Both the position numbers and the translations under genes were made by a program. Shown piece by piece: positions 1 through 11,618 of a DNA stretch of 64,000 nucleotides (its first letter is position 1; each line of letters begins with the position of its first letter). Source of the DNA: Oopsacas minuta (Eukaryota; Porifera; Hexactinellida; Lyssacinosida; Leucopsacidae); contig JAKMXF010000332.1 in NCBI GenBank assembly GCA_024704765.1, positions 142,197-206,196 on the forward strand. Direction: 5' to 3'. A model generated the notes under the pieces. The model saw nothing but the letters and a program-made list of their open reading frames with translations, did not search any database and was not told where the DNA came from.

Positions 1-620
1 TTGTCGAGTTTAGTTTCACAATTCTGTGTGTGGATACTATCTATTAGTTGTAAAATGTTTGAAGAGTTCAGCTGTTAACAAATTCTTTGTTTGTTTAGAA
101 ATTTGTCAAAAGTTTAGTATCGAACAATTTACTATTGAATAAATGGTGACATTTGAAATTGAGTTACAAAACTTTGTTTAGCATACTTGCAAAATTCAGT
201 GTGCGGAAATTTGAAATTGACTGAAATGTTGGTAGAGTTCTGCAGTTCACTGATCGTTTGTTTGTTTTGATATTGAGTAAAATGATATATATTGAACAAT
301 ATACAAGTGAATAATTGCTGACATTTGAAATTGAGTGACAACAATTTCTATAGTTTGCTTTCACAATTCTGTGTGTTGAACTATGAAGATGACAGTGAAA
401 TGTTTGTATAGTTCAGCTGTTCAATTCTAAATAGTTACGATTGGAAATTGAGTTTAATGCTGTGTATAGAATAATTATCATGTGAACATATTCTCATATT
501 GCATACTGGGGAGACATACTTAGTAAAGTATACTTTTGGAATTCTAAGTGTTGTTATAGTTAACGAGTGTGGAACATTTGTATAGTTCAATTGTTCAATT
601 CTAACCAGTTACGATTGCAA
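1..620. repeat. Diverged tandem repeat, unit about 172 bp, ~3.5 copies
   Basis: The motif 'gacatttgaaattgag' occurs at 148 and again at 320. A 'gttcagctgttca'-like motif recurs near 66, 237, 411 and 583, and 'cacaattctgtgtg' at 16 and 362 has weaker counterparts near 190 and 540. The spacing is 170-175 bp throughout. The array starts before the window edge and ends beside the candidate exon at 613. It has no coding potential and looks like a short intronic minisatellite or satellite fragment. Confidence 0.75.
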
Positions 621-804
621 TATTCTCTGAATGAATTGCGGGCACCGAACTCCCCGATCGAGGTAAATCAGTGACATCAGCATCACCAGATAAAAATGGG
701 TAGCCCATAGCTCTACAGTAGATCTGGAAGGGCAACCCACGCACAATATCATCTGTAACTTGCTGAAGATCTGTACGGGCTGGATCTTGAGTTTTGTCGA
801 AACA
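613..804 (-). CDS. Possible internal exon of an unidentified host gene
   Basis: On the minus strand an open stretch of exactly 64 codons is bounded by an AG (3' side of '...acttacatag') and a GTAACT donor-like site at 607-612. Both ends are phase 0. The translation contains 'RGLPFQIYCRAMGYPFL' and 'DVTDLPRSGSSVP', which reads like real protein rather than AT-rich noise, and the base composition is visibly richer in G+C than the flanks. I do not recognise the family. The intron that would follow the donor is the tandem repeat at 1-620. It could also be a fragment of an unfamiliar transposon protein. Partner exons on either side are not apparent. Confidence 0.4.
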
Positions 805-1137
805 CTATGTAAGTTCGTCACTTGAGGTTGAAGTTATCATCCTTTGAAACCATAAATTGGACAGTAGGTATAAATTGACCACGCATAATTATCTCAAAAA
901 TTCATAATTTGTATTGAATATGCTTGAAACTTTCAGTATATCGAGTTGAACTATATGGGCTTATAATATATGAAAGTTAGATATATTACTTGATAAATTC
1001 CTGAGATATACATGACCCGCAAGACTTCTTGAACGCCCTGATAAGCACAGATACCGTAACTACAGACACTTCACTGGGTATAGCCATTGATTATTAAAAG
1101 TCTATAAAATTTTCGAGGAAATTTTCATATTCTTAAT

Positions 1138-1712
1138 GATATCGAATTGGTAAATTTGCACGAATATATATACTTGATTGATAATAATCAAAACAAATCA
1201 TGTGATCCCATTATTTCCATTTCGAAATGACGTCATATGTTAGGTTAAAAAGGCAATATGTTGCCATTTTAAATATTTCTTTTTGTCAAATCAGTCCTCC
1301 CAATATGTACTACATACCACTCCCCATGTCCTTAAAATTCAATTGGATTCGAGTACTCCAATCACTATTGTATAAATCATTATAATGAGGAAATATGAGC
1401 ATATTCACGATTGCGTTACACTGGTTGGAGAAAAATGTAGCACCCATGGTATCTAATATTACACAATAATAGGACAAATATATATTTTATGTATAAACAT
1501 CCTCGGACCACTTGATAATAATCCTAAAATCAAAGACGTACTTAGTGGTCGTTTATAAGAGTTATAATAATGGAGAGATTTTAACAACATATTGCCCTTT
1601 TAACCAAACATATGATGTCATTTCAAAACGGGAATAGTTGAATCGTATGACATGCGTTGATTAGTAATTATCAATAATACACATATTCGAGCAAAATGTA
1701 CCAATTCAATAA
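1138..1712. repeat. Inverted-repeat (foldback) element with ~125 bp arms
   Basis: The left arm (about 1138-1265) and the right arm (about 1583-1712) are imperfect reverse complements. The arms share 'gaattggta' at the outer side, 'gacgtcatatgttaggtt' / 'gacatcatatgtttggtt' in the middle and 'ggcaatatgttg' at the inner side. The ~315 bp between the arms shows no coding potential. No target duplication could be assigned, so the superfamily is unknown. Confidence 0.55.
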
Positions 1713-2075
1713 AATCGAAGATATTTGGAATGGCTTGTGAAAATACATAGATTTGAAGTAATCCATAGTGCAGGAAAATGGTCAATGAACAAGCTATAGT
1801 TGCGTCGGCTGTGTCTCATGAGCTATAAGGCTTGGAATCCAAATTGTTGCGCCAGTATCTGGTTACTATGCCACTATACTTTAGTATCGTGACCCATTAT
1901 TGAAATGGGTGCATATATTTTTGCTTTCTCCGTGGATAGTATTTAGGTGATATATGGTGTAAGCTAAATTGAAGATATTCGTCGGGTGTGCCTCTCCCCT
2001 TTGGATATGCATCGGACACCAAGTGCCACATTTCACACTTTTAAAACTTCTATCTGGACTCTAGCCAAATATTAT

Positions 2076-5000
2076 GGTACAATTGCAAAATCTTACACCC
2101 CCAACTTTTTTATTGTGGTCAAAAATCCCTATATACACCGTTCAAGAACTCAATAAGAGAAGTTGATGGAGCTAATGAAATCCAAAATCGGATTAAAACT
2201 GACAAAGTTGTATTACTCACTATAGTCAAATTGTATTGATTTGATTTATACATTACAATTACAATAGGAATGCGCATACTGTTGATATTGCGGTTATACA
2301 CGCTTGTTACTCTACTCTTTCATGTTCATTTATTTGCTATTCAGTGTATTTGACTGCAGGTAATTCTTGTTACTTTAAAGGAAAGCTGGTTATTACATAA
2401 TTCTGTTTGCAATACTAAATATACAATGCAACATTTTATTTCATTATTATTCTATGGCACCTCGATAATTCGACTTAGTTAATCGAATTCCCGATATGAC
2501 ACATATATTTGCATATATTCTGTTTCCTAAAATGGTAGTTTAATTTGTATTACTCACGCCAAGGCAAACCAATTTTGATCGTTCGTTTGTGTTCGTATCA
2601 ATGTTAGAAACAATTCATGTACTATTTAATCGTATAGTTATGATCCAGCTTCTCTCCAGGTGCGTTAGTAATGTTGGAACAAAGTTTTCATGGGTTTCTA
2701 CTTATGATAGTGGGCAGGATATTAAATAAATGACACCCCATGGCTGGATATAATACTATGGGGAGTAGTTATATTTGGAGTAACTAATTAGTATTGAGCT
2801 TTCTATACACTACTTTAACTACAAATCTACAATATAACAAGTAGTGCTACAAAAGAAACACCAAAGCAGAAGTATGGTACAGTTAGACAACTGGATATTG
2901 TTTCCTTATTTCCATGATAAGGTTGGAGAATCTAGCTTCTCCATATTTCTTCTGCCAACAAACTTCAGATAAGTGGGTATCTAATAGTATGGGGTTAGTA
3001 GTCATGCAATTCCTCAGCCGTTTCTTCGCACCACCCCATGTACTCTCAACTGTTTGCGTATGTACACCTGTAGTAGGGTCAACAAAATTGAGACTATGGT
3101 TGGCGGTGAGATGCTGAAAACTTGCAGCGGGGATAGAATTATACGATGCATTCGTCAGAAAGTATGGTAGTGCCCGGAAGAATATATCTCTGGATGAGAG
3201 GGACTAATGTTGCAGCCGACCTGCCTTGAACAGGTACCATAAAGACATCTTTTGTCTCTCTATCTATTCCTCCAAATACCCATTGACCTGATAGCATACG
3301 ACCTCTTGAATACTTTCGATATCCAAACTTTGATTCATCTATTTCTACAATATGCCCAGGCCCTCCAATTGGTTGAGGATTAACTAAAAATTCTTCAACA
3401 CATTGGTCTCTGAGGAAGTTCTTCCAGTCTGTTATAGTATGCTCTCCCCACCCCAGATTCTTGTGTAAAAAGGCAGTAGTTTGCAGATTATCGGCCCAAA
3501 ATAGAGAAATTTTACCAACTCAGTTAACGGTATATGAGCACCTTCAAAGAATGAGCCAATCCTCATCGAAGCGAATTTCTTACATGACTTTCCGGGCACC
3601 TCCACCCCTTTCCATCTGCAATACCTGAAAATGTTCCGGGTCTCATAATTCTACCGCATTCGCACATCATCCCGGTAGTCAAAAGTCCGTTACTTTTGAG
3701 CCATGCTATACAAGCATCTTCATCAATAGTTATATTACGAAAAGTTGTTTCAAAGTCATTTCTTCAATAACTGGAAATATTGTAGGAACCAGCAGAGGTT
3801 GAAACGATGGAGCAACTGCCATTAAGGGTTTTATAATAGAAATATCACAACTCGAATAATTAGGATTTGTTAGTTATATTTCCCTGATATTCCTTTTATA
3901 CTTGACTTAAGATTGATCGAAATACATTGTATGATCGTTTGGAATGTATTCTTTAAGTATAGGTAATAATTACATGTGGTTTGCATGCCACTTTCCTAAA
4001 CCATTTGTTGTTCAACTCAGTAACCAGCAAACAGTATTCCAATTATACTAAATTTTGTATGTATTAGATACTGGTATAACTATGAACACATCAACAAATC
4101 TATACAATAGAAATTACATCTGAAACCACATATTTTTACCACACTTCTCATGTTTAATCTCAAGCATATTTACCATATTATAGGTGATTGTTGGTTGTAA
4201 AGAAAATTTATGTAAATAATCCCATAATCAAATAAATTTCTTATTCGGATCGTTAAATTGTCTTCCGATAACAATAACTAGTAAATAGAATTTGATTTGG
4301 CCATATTAATCCCAAATTAGGTGATGTACCTAGTACGTAGCTTATTACAATTTCCTAAATCAAGAGAAAATCGTCTTGAGTGAGTTACTAATTTTCACTC
4401 GATTACCTAAATTTGTCCTAATTAAGGGGAGTTGACTGTCTAATAATACTGGCATTGTAGGGACGCAGGAATCACAAACTTACTGTTGCAGCATTCATCA
4501 CATCTCACCATTAATATAAATTGCTAATTATTGGTTCGGAGCGACCGCCGAACCTGTTACACCACCTCATAAGGCCCTGTACTGTAAACCTTCGTTATAA
4601 GCTAACATCAATTATATGGCTAAACTCACGCTATAACAAAGTGATTCACAAACCCCCTCCAGCTTGAAAGTATCGATCTTCCTTCGCATATATCCTAATG
4701 CTGTAAATCACGAAATGCAACCGGGTTCCGTACCAATCCAGAACACTTCGTTATAATGAGAATGTGTTGCAGTTACAAACTGATTACACTTGCTCAAGTT
4801 TATCTATAATAGACATTTGACCCCACAAATTTCGTTCAAGCAAGAAATACCACCCGTATTATACTAGCTATCCAAAAGTTGATACTTTTGCTCTGCACTG
4901 GCTAAACATTATCAGGGTGTTACAGCACAAGTGTCAACCCCATACTTGCCAACATGAGTGGAGATAAAAAGCTGGACAAAAGGGACTAATTGAGGAGGAC

Positions 5001-5620
5001 ATAATTGGATGCAGCATATTTGTATTAGACTGGACTACAAAATAGAGGGACAATTAAGGGTTTTGTCAAGTTTTGGCGGGACATCAGCCTCATTGGCAGT
5101 CAGCACATATCCAGGGCGAGAAAGCGTGGTGTCCCGCCAACCAACGGAACAGTTGGCAAATATGGTACGTTTGAACAACTTCACATACAGGATGCAATTT
5201 AGTTGCAAACATAATATTTAATGCAATGTTGCATTGTATATTTAGTGTTGCAGACAGAACTATGTAATAACCAGCTTCCTTTAAAGTAACAAGATTACCT
5301 GAAGTAAAATACATTGAATAGCAAATAAATGAACATAAAAGAGTAGAGTAACAAGCGTGTATAACCGCAATATCAACAGTATGCGCATTCCTATGGTAAT
5401 CGTGATGTATAAATCAATACAATTTGACTATAGTGAGTAATACAATTTTCCCAAAAGGATTTGGCTTAGGGAGTAAATTTTTCGTAACTTTGTCGATTTT
5501 AATCCGATTATGGAGTTCTTTAGCTCTATCAACTTCTCTCAACGAGTCCTTGAACGGTGCTTATAGGGATTTTTGACCACAATAAAAAGGTTGGGGGGTG
5601 TAAGATTCTGTAATTGTACC
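2076..5620 (-). mobile_element. Merlin-superfamily DNA transposon with long terminal inverted repeats
   Basis: The left end (2076 to about 2450) and the right end (about 5206 to 5620) are inverted copies of each other. Each begins 'ggtacaatt' followed by a C-run ('acacccccaac'), and one indel of roughly 40 bp separates them. Between them lies a minus-strand IS1595/ISXO2-like transposase, the hallmark of eukaryotic Merlin elements. I could not find an 8-9 bp target duplication, so the exact ends may be a few bases off. The stretch 3830-5200 shows nothing recognisable. Confidence 0.75.
2883..3822 (-). pseudogene. Merlin (IS1595/ISXO2-like) transposase, broken
   Basis: Reading the minus strand with a few frame changes gives a ~310-residue transposase homologous along its length to the one at 8626-9565. 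From the N-terminus it shows a zinc-ribbon-like segment with CxC and WRCPxxxCKKF motifs, 'GSFFEGAHIPL', the first acidic residue in 'EIDESKFGYRK', the second in 'ILSDE', the third in 'ESTWGGAKK', and a C-terminus 'LIMEIRKQYPVV'. The family would catalyse cut-and-paste transposition through this DDE triad. Frameshifts lie near the FW motif after the zinc ribbon and after 'ILSDE', so it cannot make an intact enzyme. Confidence 0.8.
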
Positions 5621-5917
5621 CACGGTACAACATAGTTGCATTGTGTATAGTGTGCTTTACATTATTCAAACGAAAAAGAATCGCTGGGGATTATTAGAAG
5701 ATGTGATACGTGAGGAATAGAACTAACAACTGTCTCCATTTAAAGTTCAAGTAGTTACTAAATAATCTCTTGATATGTGGTTAAATACCTGAATAACATT
5801 ATTAGAGATTGGATGTTTACTAAATATGTCTATTTCCTTGGAGATTTAAGAGAATGATTAATAGGTAATGCAAAATACTTAAATATTGGAATGCTAATTA
5901 GGTATGTTGTAGTATTA

Positions 5918-7220
5918 CAGGGTGGCCAATAAGTTCTGGTACATGATTTTATATCGTACTAAGATGTTTCATGATTTAGATTGATTGACGTTACTGGTTT
6001 GTATATATTCTGTTATCTCTCGCAATAAAATATTCATTGAAAAATACACTATTTGAAAACCAAAAAAATTATCTGCTATGGAGAAAAAACGGTCGGCGAT
6101 TGTTGAATAATTTCACAATGAGAAAAAAAAAAGAAATAATGAAACTTTTAAAAATTCCATAGACACGTCAGAATTTCGTAATCCGTACGATAAAACGCTT
6201 CAATGAGACTGGTGGCGTGATGGACAGAGACAAAACTGGTCGCCCGGTCTCCATCACGACCGCAAAGATGCGAAAGGTAGTGCAAAGTCGAGTGTGGCGA
6301 AATCCTCAAGCGATCGATCAGAATAATGGCTAAAGAACTGAAAATGTCCCGTGGATTTCTTCAAACGATTGTCAAGAGAGACTTAAGGCTATCTTTGTTT
6401 AAGAAAGGAGAGTCCATTTCCTTTCAGACAAAATAATGACAAAGAGGCTCTCAAGAAGCAAAGTCCTCCATGCACGATTCGCAGCCCAGGGACTGGATCA
6501 AGTCCTTTTCTCCGATGAAAACTTTTCACCGTTGAATAAGCATTCAATCGTCAAAAATGATAGAGTATGATCTAAAAGCACTTCTACTATCCCTAATTAG
6601 TACAGGTACGTCAAAAGAGTCCAGAAACCACTCTTGTTGCTGGTTTGGGCCGGAGTATCTTCTGTTGGCCGCGCACCACTGGTTTTTGTCCCTGTAGGGG
6701 TCAAAATCAATACTGCAACGTCTAAGGAGCTCATTTTACAGCCCATTGTGAAAGATCTTGGTGAGATGATGTTTGAATACCAGCCGTTCATATTCCAACA
6801 AGACGGTGCTCCTGCCCATACAGCAAACAGTACTCAGCGATGGCTTCAGACAAATATTCCTGACTTTATCTCAAAAGTAGAATGGCGTCTTACCCAGACC
6901 TCAACCCTCTAGATTTCTCAGTGTGTTCCATTTGGGAATCAAGTGCTTGCTCGAAGTCCCATAACAGTATTGAGTCTCTATAGCAATCTCTGAAGGGAGA
7001 ATGGGCAAAAATCCCCAGGAAATGCTGCGTACCGCAGTGTGGGCAGTCCCCGGGCGTCTGAAGGCTGTTATCAAAAAGAAAGGCGGGTACATAAAATAGA
7101 GATTGTGTGCAATATAACTCATAATGCCAAACTACTTATGCTATAATATCAACTTAATATAATGAATATTGGTTAAATTATAGTAGTTTCTCTATGTGCC
7201 AGAACTTATTGGCCACCCTG
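5918..7220 (+). mobile_element. Tc1/mariner element, DD37D (maT-like) group, family 1 copy a
   Basis: A 1303 bp element starts with 'cagggtggccaataagttct' and ends with its inverted complement, flanked by TA on both sides (5916-5917, 7221-7222). The empty site is seen in the related repeat at 9931-10285, which confirms the boundaries. A second copy of the same family lies at 46388-47693. Confidence 0.93.
6078..7099 (+). pseudogene. DD37D Tc1/mariner transposase, degenerate (family 1)
   Basis: The reading starts at ATG 6078 ('MEKKRSAIVE') and meets a stop at once. Homology then continues through helix-turn-helix motifs ('TGRPVSITTAKMRKV'), the first catalytic region ('LFSDE'), the segment 'VWAGVSSVGRAPLVFVPVG' (6643 on), the second aspartate in 'FQQDGAPAHTANS', a frameshift at the 'EW' motif before the third aspartate, and the conserved end 'AVIKKKGGYIK' with its stop at 7097-7099. 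The copy at 46509-47532 shares the early stop and an in-frame TAG in the C-terminal third. The third aspartate lies about 37 residues after the second in the intact relatives. Confidence 0.88.
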
Positions 7221-7463
7221 TATATGTACACTACTATACTATTTGCAACACTATTATTGTAATATATTTGGCTTCAATGAAGTTGCAATTTTTCCCATAG
7301 ACTTTGGCTTATAAGCTAGAATTGCTGTAACTTTTTTGTATCTTGACCGATTGTAGAAATCTTTAGCTCAATCTTTATCTCTCAGCATGTTCTATAACGG
7401 CTCATATAGCGATTTTACCATCTTCCAAAATGTTGGGGGGGTGTAACTTTCTATAATTGTACC

Positions 7464-8625
7464 GTACCGTGTATTATGGGATGGTATACACAAAATTTTG
7501 CATCGTATGTATTGATCATTGCATGCCAAAATGTTGCACATAAATATTGTTGCATCTGTAGGGGGCTTAAAGCAAAGCTTTCAATGAAATTTTAGAAATT
7601 TATCAGATCATACTATAACACAGGACACCTTTTACACTTGCATGAAACTTCTATTGCAACCGATTTGCCTGAAACTGTATTTCATGGTATGCATATTTTT
7701 GGTTGTTTGCCTGGAGTTGATTGAGAACTTATAAGAACTAGTGACTTTATTTTGCATGGGGTTGTGGGATACTCTATCTAGCAACTTTCGGGATAACTAA
7801 TGCAAGAGTTTTTTTGTGAATCAATTCAAATTGTATTATTGAAATACCGTATTGGGTTCACTGATTAAGGCCGAAAATTCGAGCAAAATTCCCACATAAG
7901 GAAACTGGAATTAGGACGAAAATTATTCATTACCCCAGTAACAAGCAGCCTTATAACAAAGTTCGTTAAAGCCTCTGCGTCTTACAGTTCAGGCGGCTGC
8001 TTGCTATTGGACCCCCTGAACTATAGGACAAGGAAGCTTTCATGTACTTGGTTATACGACTGTTTGCTATTAGAGTAAGATTCATTTTCGAACTTAGTCA
8101 TGTTTCAAAATATAGAGCAATACAAAAGGTTAAATTCAATATTATATCTATAGGAAAGACAAAGAACCTGCAAGAATGAGTGAATATACCCTTCAGTGAA
8201 TTATAATGAATAAAAATGAACCGCTTTAGCTTATTCTAAGTATTCCATTACAAGTTAGAGATGGTTATCTTCCATGCGTGTTGGAACAAACTCATATCAT
8301 AAAAAGAATGAATTATAATGGGCTGTTAATGAATTATATTGTTCATCATGCGAATTATTTGCATTTGTATGGTTTTTAATATTTTTAAATGGATTGTGTA
8401 TAGTTTTTCTTGCATGTTAATGTAGTGTACTATGGCTTTTTCATGGTTGAAAAAGTAACAATTGATTTTTCTATCTGAGTGATAAAAAAGCAAATCAATA
8501 GGGTGGATCATCTCCAGGTAGACAGATCTAACCAATCTCTATAAATATAAACATTTTATTTGGATATCAGAAATACAATTGCATATCATTTCAAACTTAT
8601 ATTTTTCACGATTGTCGCCATTTTC
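7464..8625. other. No gene recognised
   Basis: This AT-rich stretch contains only short chance reading frames, including a 69-codon minus-strand frame at 8326-8535 without recognisable motifs. An inverted left terminal repeat for the Merlin gene that follows was looked for here and not found. Confidence 0.6.
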
Positions 8626-9565
8626 ATGGCTACTCCCGTATTTAGACCTGTAATGATGCCTACATCTTTTCCGTTCGTCGATGAGATTGAATTGAAGGAA
8701 TTATTCTTAAGGATAACCATCAATCGTGCCAATTTATCAATTGGTTGAGGGTTCACGGATAATTAGCAAGAGGTATGAGATGTAAATGTGGGGCAAACAT
8801 GTCGGAAGGCGTATTTTCTAAGGCACACGAAGGGAGATGTTGGAGATGTCCTGAAAAGGGTTGCAAGAAATTTTCATCCCTACGAGTAGGATCATTCTTT
8901 GAGGGATCCAATATTCCTCTTACTCAGTTGGTGGAATTTTTGTATTTTTGGACAGAAGGACTACAAGTACACATTTCTTAACCCTGAATCTTAAGTGGTC
9001 TCTAAACACCATCACGGATTGGAAAAATTTCTTGAGGGATATCTGTGTGGAGAAGTACCTCTCTAATCCTGAACCAATCGGAGGGCATGGGCACATCGTT
9101 GAGATCGATTAAAGCAAATTTGGGAAAAGAAAGTACCATCAAGGAAGGCAACTATCAGGAAAATGGGTGTTTGGTGGGGTTGATAGAGTGACCAAAGAAG
9201 CTTTCATGGTCACAGTTGAGGATACATCAGCTTTTACATTGATTCCCATTATAGGACAATTTATCAAACCTGGTACTATTATTCTAAGCGATGAATGGGC
9301 TTCATACAATCTTATTCCACCAGCTGCGTTCACCCATTTGACTGTTAATCACAGTATCCAGTTTGTCGTCCCTGGAACAGAGATTCACACACAAACCATA
9401 GAAAGCACTTGGGGTCAAGCCAAGAAAAATATGAGAAATTCCATGAGCATCAACCCTGAGGTCCTGGATACATACCTCGCTGAATATTGCTGGAGAAAGA
9501 TATATGGTGACAATCCATTTCACAACTTAATAATAGAAATAAGAAACCAATATACTGTTACTTAG
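8626..9565 (+). pseudogene. Merlin (IS1595/ISXO2-like) transposase, nearly complete but with stops
   Basis: Starting at ATG 8626 ('MATPVFRPVMM'), three frames cover a ~310-residue transposase. Its zinc ribbon reads 'CKCGANMSEG' then 'WRCPEKGCKKF', followed by 'GSFFEGSNIPLTQLVEFLYF'. The first acidic residue of the triad is in 'EID' at 9104-9109, where the next codon is a stop (TAA 9110-9112) in place of the glutamate seen in the 2.9 kb homologue. The second is in 'ILSDEWASYN' and the third in 'ESTWGQAKKNMRNS'. Another TAA stands where the homologue has leucine, just before 'LARGMRCKCG'. A frame change lies near 8740. The last 149 codons, after the 9110 stop, are uninterrupted. The C-terminus 'IEIRNQYTVT' matches the first Merlin element. 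Confidence 0.85.
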
Positions 9566-9930
9566 ATACAATCTCTTGCATGCTAATTACTAGTTTTCAT
9601 AGTTGCTAGATATTTACATGAGAATCAAAATAATTCTAGTTGTTCAAACAGTGGATCCAGCCATGGGCTCAAACCATTAAAAAGTAGTTTATTTGACTAT
9701 ATTCCACAGTTATTGTTTGATATTGTTCCAAATTTGCTCCGTTGATAACGAGTAGAATGGCATTGTTTGCTGTATATCACACAATAGAGATCCTGTTGTT
9801 CGTGAAATGAGAGGCGAAAATCTGTTTGAAATTTGCATAGATTTGTTGGGAAAATGCAACATTCCCAAATATACTCAATTCAATACTTATATTTCCATTC
9901 TATAGTTATAATTATTAAATAATATAAAAC
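9566..9930. other. No gene recognised
   Basis: This is the AT-rich 3' flank of the Merlin transposase, inside the same element. No motif or repeat was recognised. Confidence 0.5.
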
Positions 9931-10285
9931 TATTACAGATTGGATGTTTACTAAATATGTCTATTTCCTTGGAGATTTAAGAGAATGATTAATAGGTAAC
10001 AAAAATTACTTAAACATTGGAATGCTAATTAGGTATGTTGTAGTATTGCATGCACACTACTATACTATTTACAACACTATTATTGTGATATATTTGGCTT
10101 CAATGAAGTTGCATTTCCCCCACAGACTTTGGCTTATAAGCTAGAAATGCTGTAACTTTTTTGTTCTTGAGCGATTTTAGAAATCTTTAGCTCAATCGTC
10201 ATCTCTCAACATGCTCTATAACGGCTCATATAGCGATTTTTACCATCTTGCACTAGTTGGGGGTGTAACTTTCTATAATTGTACC
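9931..10285 (+). repeat. Merlin-type terminal repeat, copy 2 (uninterrupted)
   Basis: It is nearly identical to 5800-5917 joined to 7221-7463, and ends 'gggtgtaactttctataatt' + gtacc like the right end of the Merlin element at 5620. By position it would be the right terminus of the element carrying the transposase at 8626-9565. At the point where copy 1 carries the DD37D element this copy reads 'gtagtattgcatgcacac', i.e. unoccupied. Confidence 0.75.
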
Positions 10286-10314
10286 TTTGCCAAAAGTATG
10301 TTTTCACGGTGTTA

Positions 10315-11616
10315 CGAGGGGCACTCGAAAGGTTTTGCCGTTTGATATGAAACCATTAATCTGTCGGATATTTTTCCGTATCCATCTTTCAGACATATTT
10401 TATTACTCTACTTTGAAACTTTCATTCATTTATCTCTTCTACTTTCAGAAATTATATAATTTTAGTATGCATGGCTTCTAAAATATCTCAATCTAAATCA
10501 GATCTCACAAAACGTGATTTTCGAGCAGTGATTTTGATCTTAGTCAAACTACAGAAGACAAGAGTAGAAATTTATGAATCTTTAAAGTAACATTTCCGGA
10601 GCTAGTTCCTTCTCTAAGTACAGTTGGAAGATGGTACAGGGAATTTATTGACGGAAACTTTGTTCTTGAAGATGCCTTCGTTCAGGAAGACCGAATATTT
10701 CACATAGTGAAGAAAATGTTAACGAAATGCTAGATCTAATTACTAAAGATGTTCATATTATGTACGCTCAATTAGAGTATGAAACCGAGTTATCATGGGG
10801 ACAATTAATATCAATTTGGACCAACAACTTTGTGTCAGGAAGTTGTGTGCCCGATGGATCCCCCATTCTTTGAACTTACAGCAAAATATCCCACATAGAC
10901 TTTTGCAAAATTATGCTCCAAAGGTTTGCTAATGGAAGTTCAAGAGCTGTTTCTGAGATCCTTACAGGTGATGAGATATGGATATACCATTATGATCCAG
11001 AAACAAAGCGAATGTCAAAGGAGTGGGTTGAAGAAGATGCCCCACCTCCAACCAAAGTGCAGAGTGCTAGATCTGTTGGGAACAAATGTGGGCGATTTTT
11101 TTCAGGTCTAGTGGTTTTGTCGAAGCTGTTGCTCTCGAGGATAGAAAGACTGTTACTGCCAACTGGTATACTACAGTGTGCCTACCCAAAGTCATCACAG
11201 CAATTGAGTCACAGCGGGAGAAGACAGGCATTAGAAGAATTCTTCTTCATCATGATTATGCATCATCGCATACGTCAATCAGAACTCGTGAGTCTTTGGA
11301 AAATTCTGGACTCAAAACATCACCTCACGCACCCTACAGTTCTGATCTAGCCCTTTGCGACTTCTGGTTGTTCCCTAGACTCAAAGATCAATTATGTGGG
11401 AGGAGATTTTCGACTAATGAGGAGTTGAGAGCGACACTTTTCCAAGCAATTGGAGACATACCCAAACAAGAGTAGAAAAAATGTTTTGATAATTGGTTTA
11501 CCAGAATGAAAAAATGCATAGATTGTCAGGGAGAGTATTTTGAAAAATGTAATAATCAATTTTATTATTACTATCCAATATGTCGGTCAACGCCAATACT
11601 TTTCGAGTGCCCTTCG
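10315..11616 (+). mobile_element. Mariner element (DD34D), 1302 bp
   Basis: The terminal inverted repeats are 'cgaggggcactcgaaagg' (left) and the complement of 'cgaagggcactcgaaaag' (right), with TA at 10313-10314 and 11617-11618. The size is typical of mariner. The left end lies 29 bp beyond the Merlin terminus. Confidence 0.92.
10471..11550 (+). pseudogene. Mariner transposase, frameshifted
   Basis: The likely start at 10471 ('MASKISQSKSDLTKRDFRA') begins the paired helix-turn-helix region. Motif WVPHxL is recognisable as 'ARWIPHSL' near 10850. The catalytic triad is 'TGDEIWIYHYD' (frame from 10913), 'HHDYASSH' and 'YSSDLALCDFWLFPRLK' (frame from 11086), i.e. DD34D. At least two frameshifts lie between the N-terminus, the first aspartate and the second. 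A TAG at 11473-11475 interrupts the C-terminus, after which 'CFDNWFTRMKKCIDCQGEYF' continues in frame as in other mariners. The usual HDNA and SPDLAP motifs are altered, so it is probably inactive. Confidence 0.88.
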
Positions 11617-11618
11617 TA

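Larger units (their letters stand above)
5800..7463 (+). repeat. Merlin-type terminal repeat, copy 1, split by a DD37D insertion
   Basis: Sequence at 5800-5917 plus 7221-7463 matches 9931-10285 in the same orientation and ends with the same motif ('gggtgtaactttctataatt' followed by gtacc). It also ends like the Merlin right end at 5620. Copy 2 lacks the 1.3 kb transposon and shows the unoccupied target. The transposase gene at 8626-9565 lies between the two direct copies. Confidence 0.8.

Noticed and set aside
2068-5628. 8 bp target duplication around the first Merlin element
   Set aside because: The bases flanking the two ends (aatattat and cacggtac) do not match, so none is claimed.
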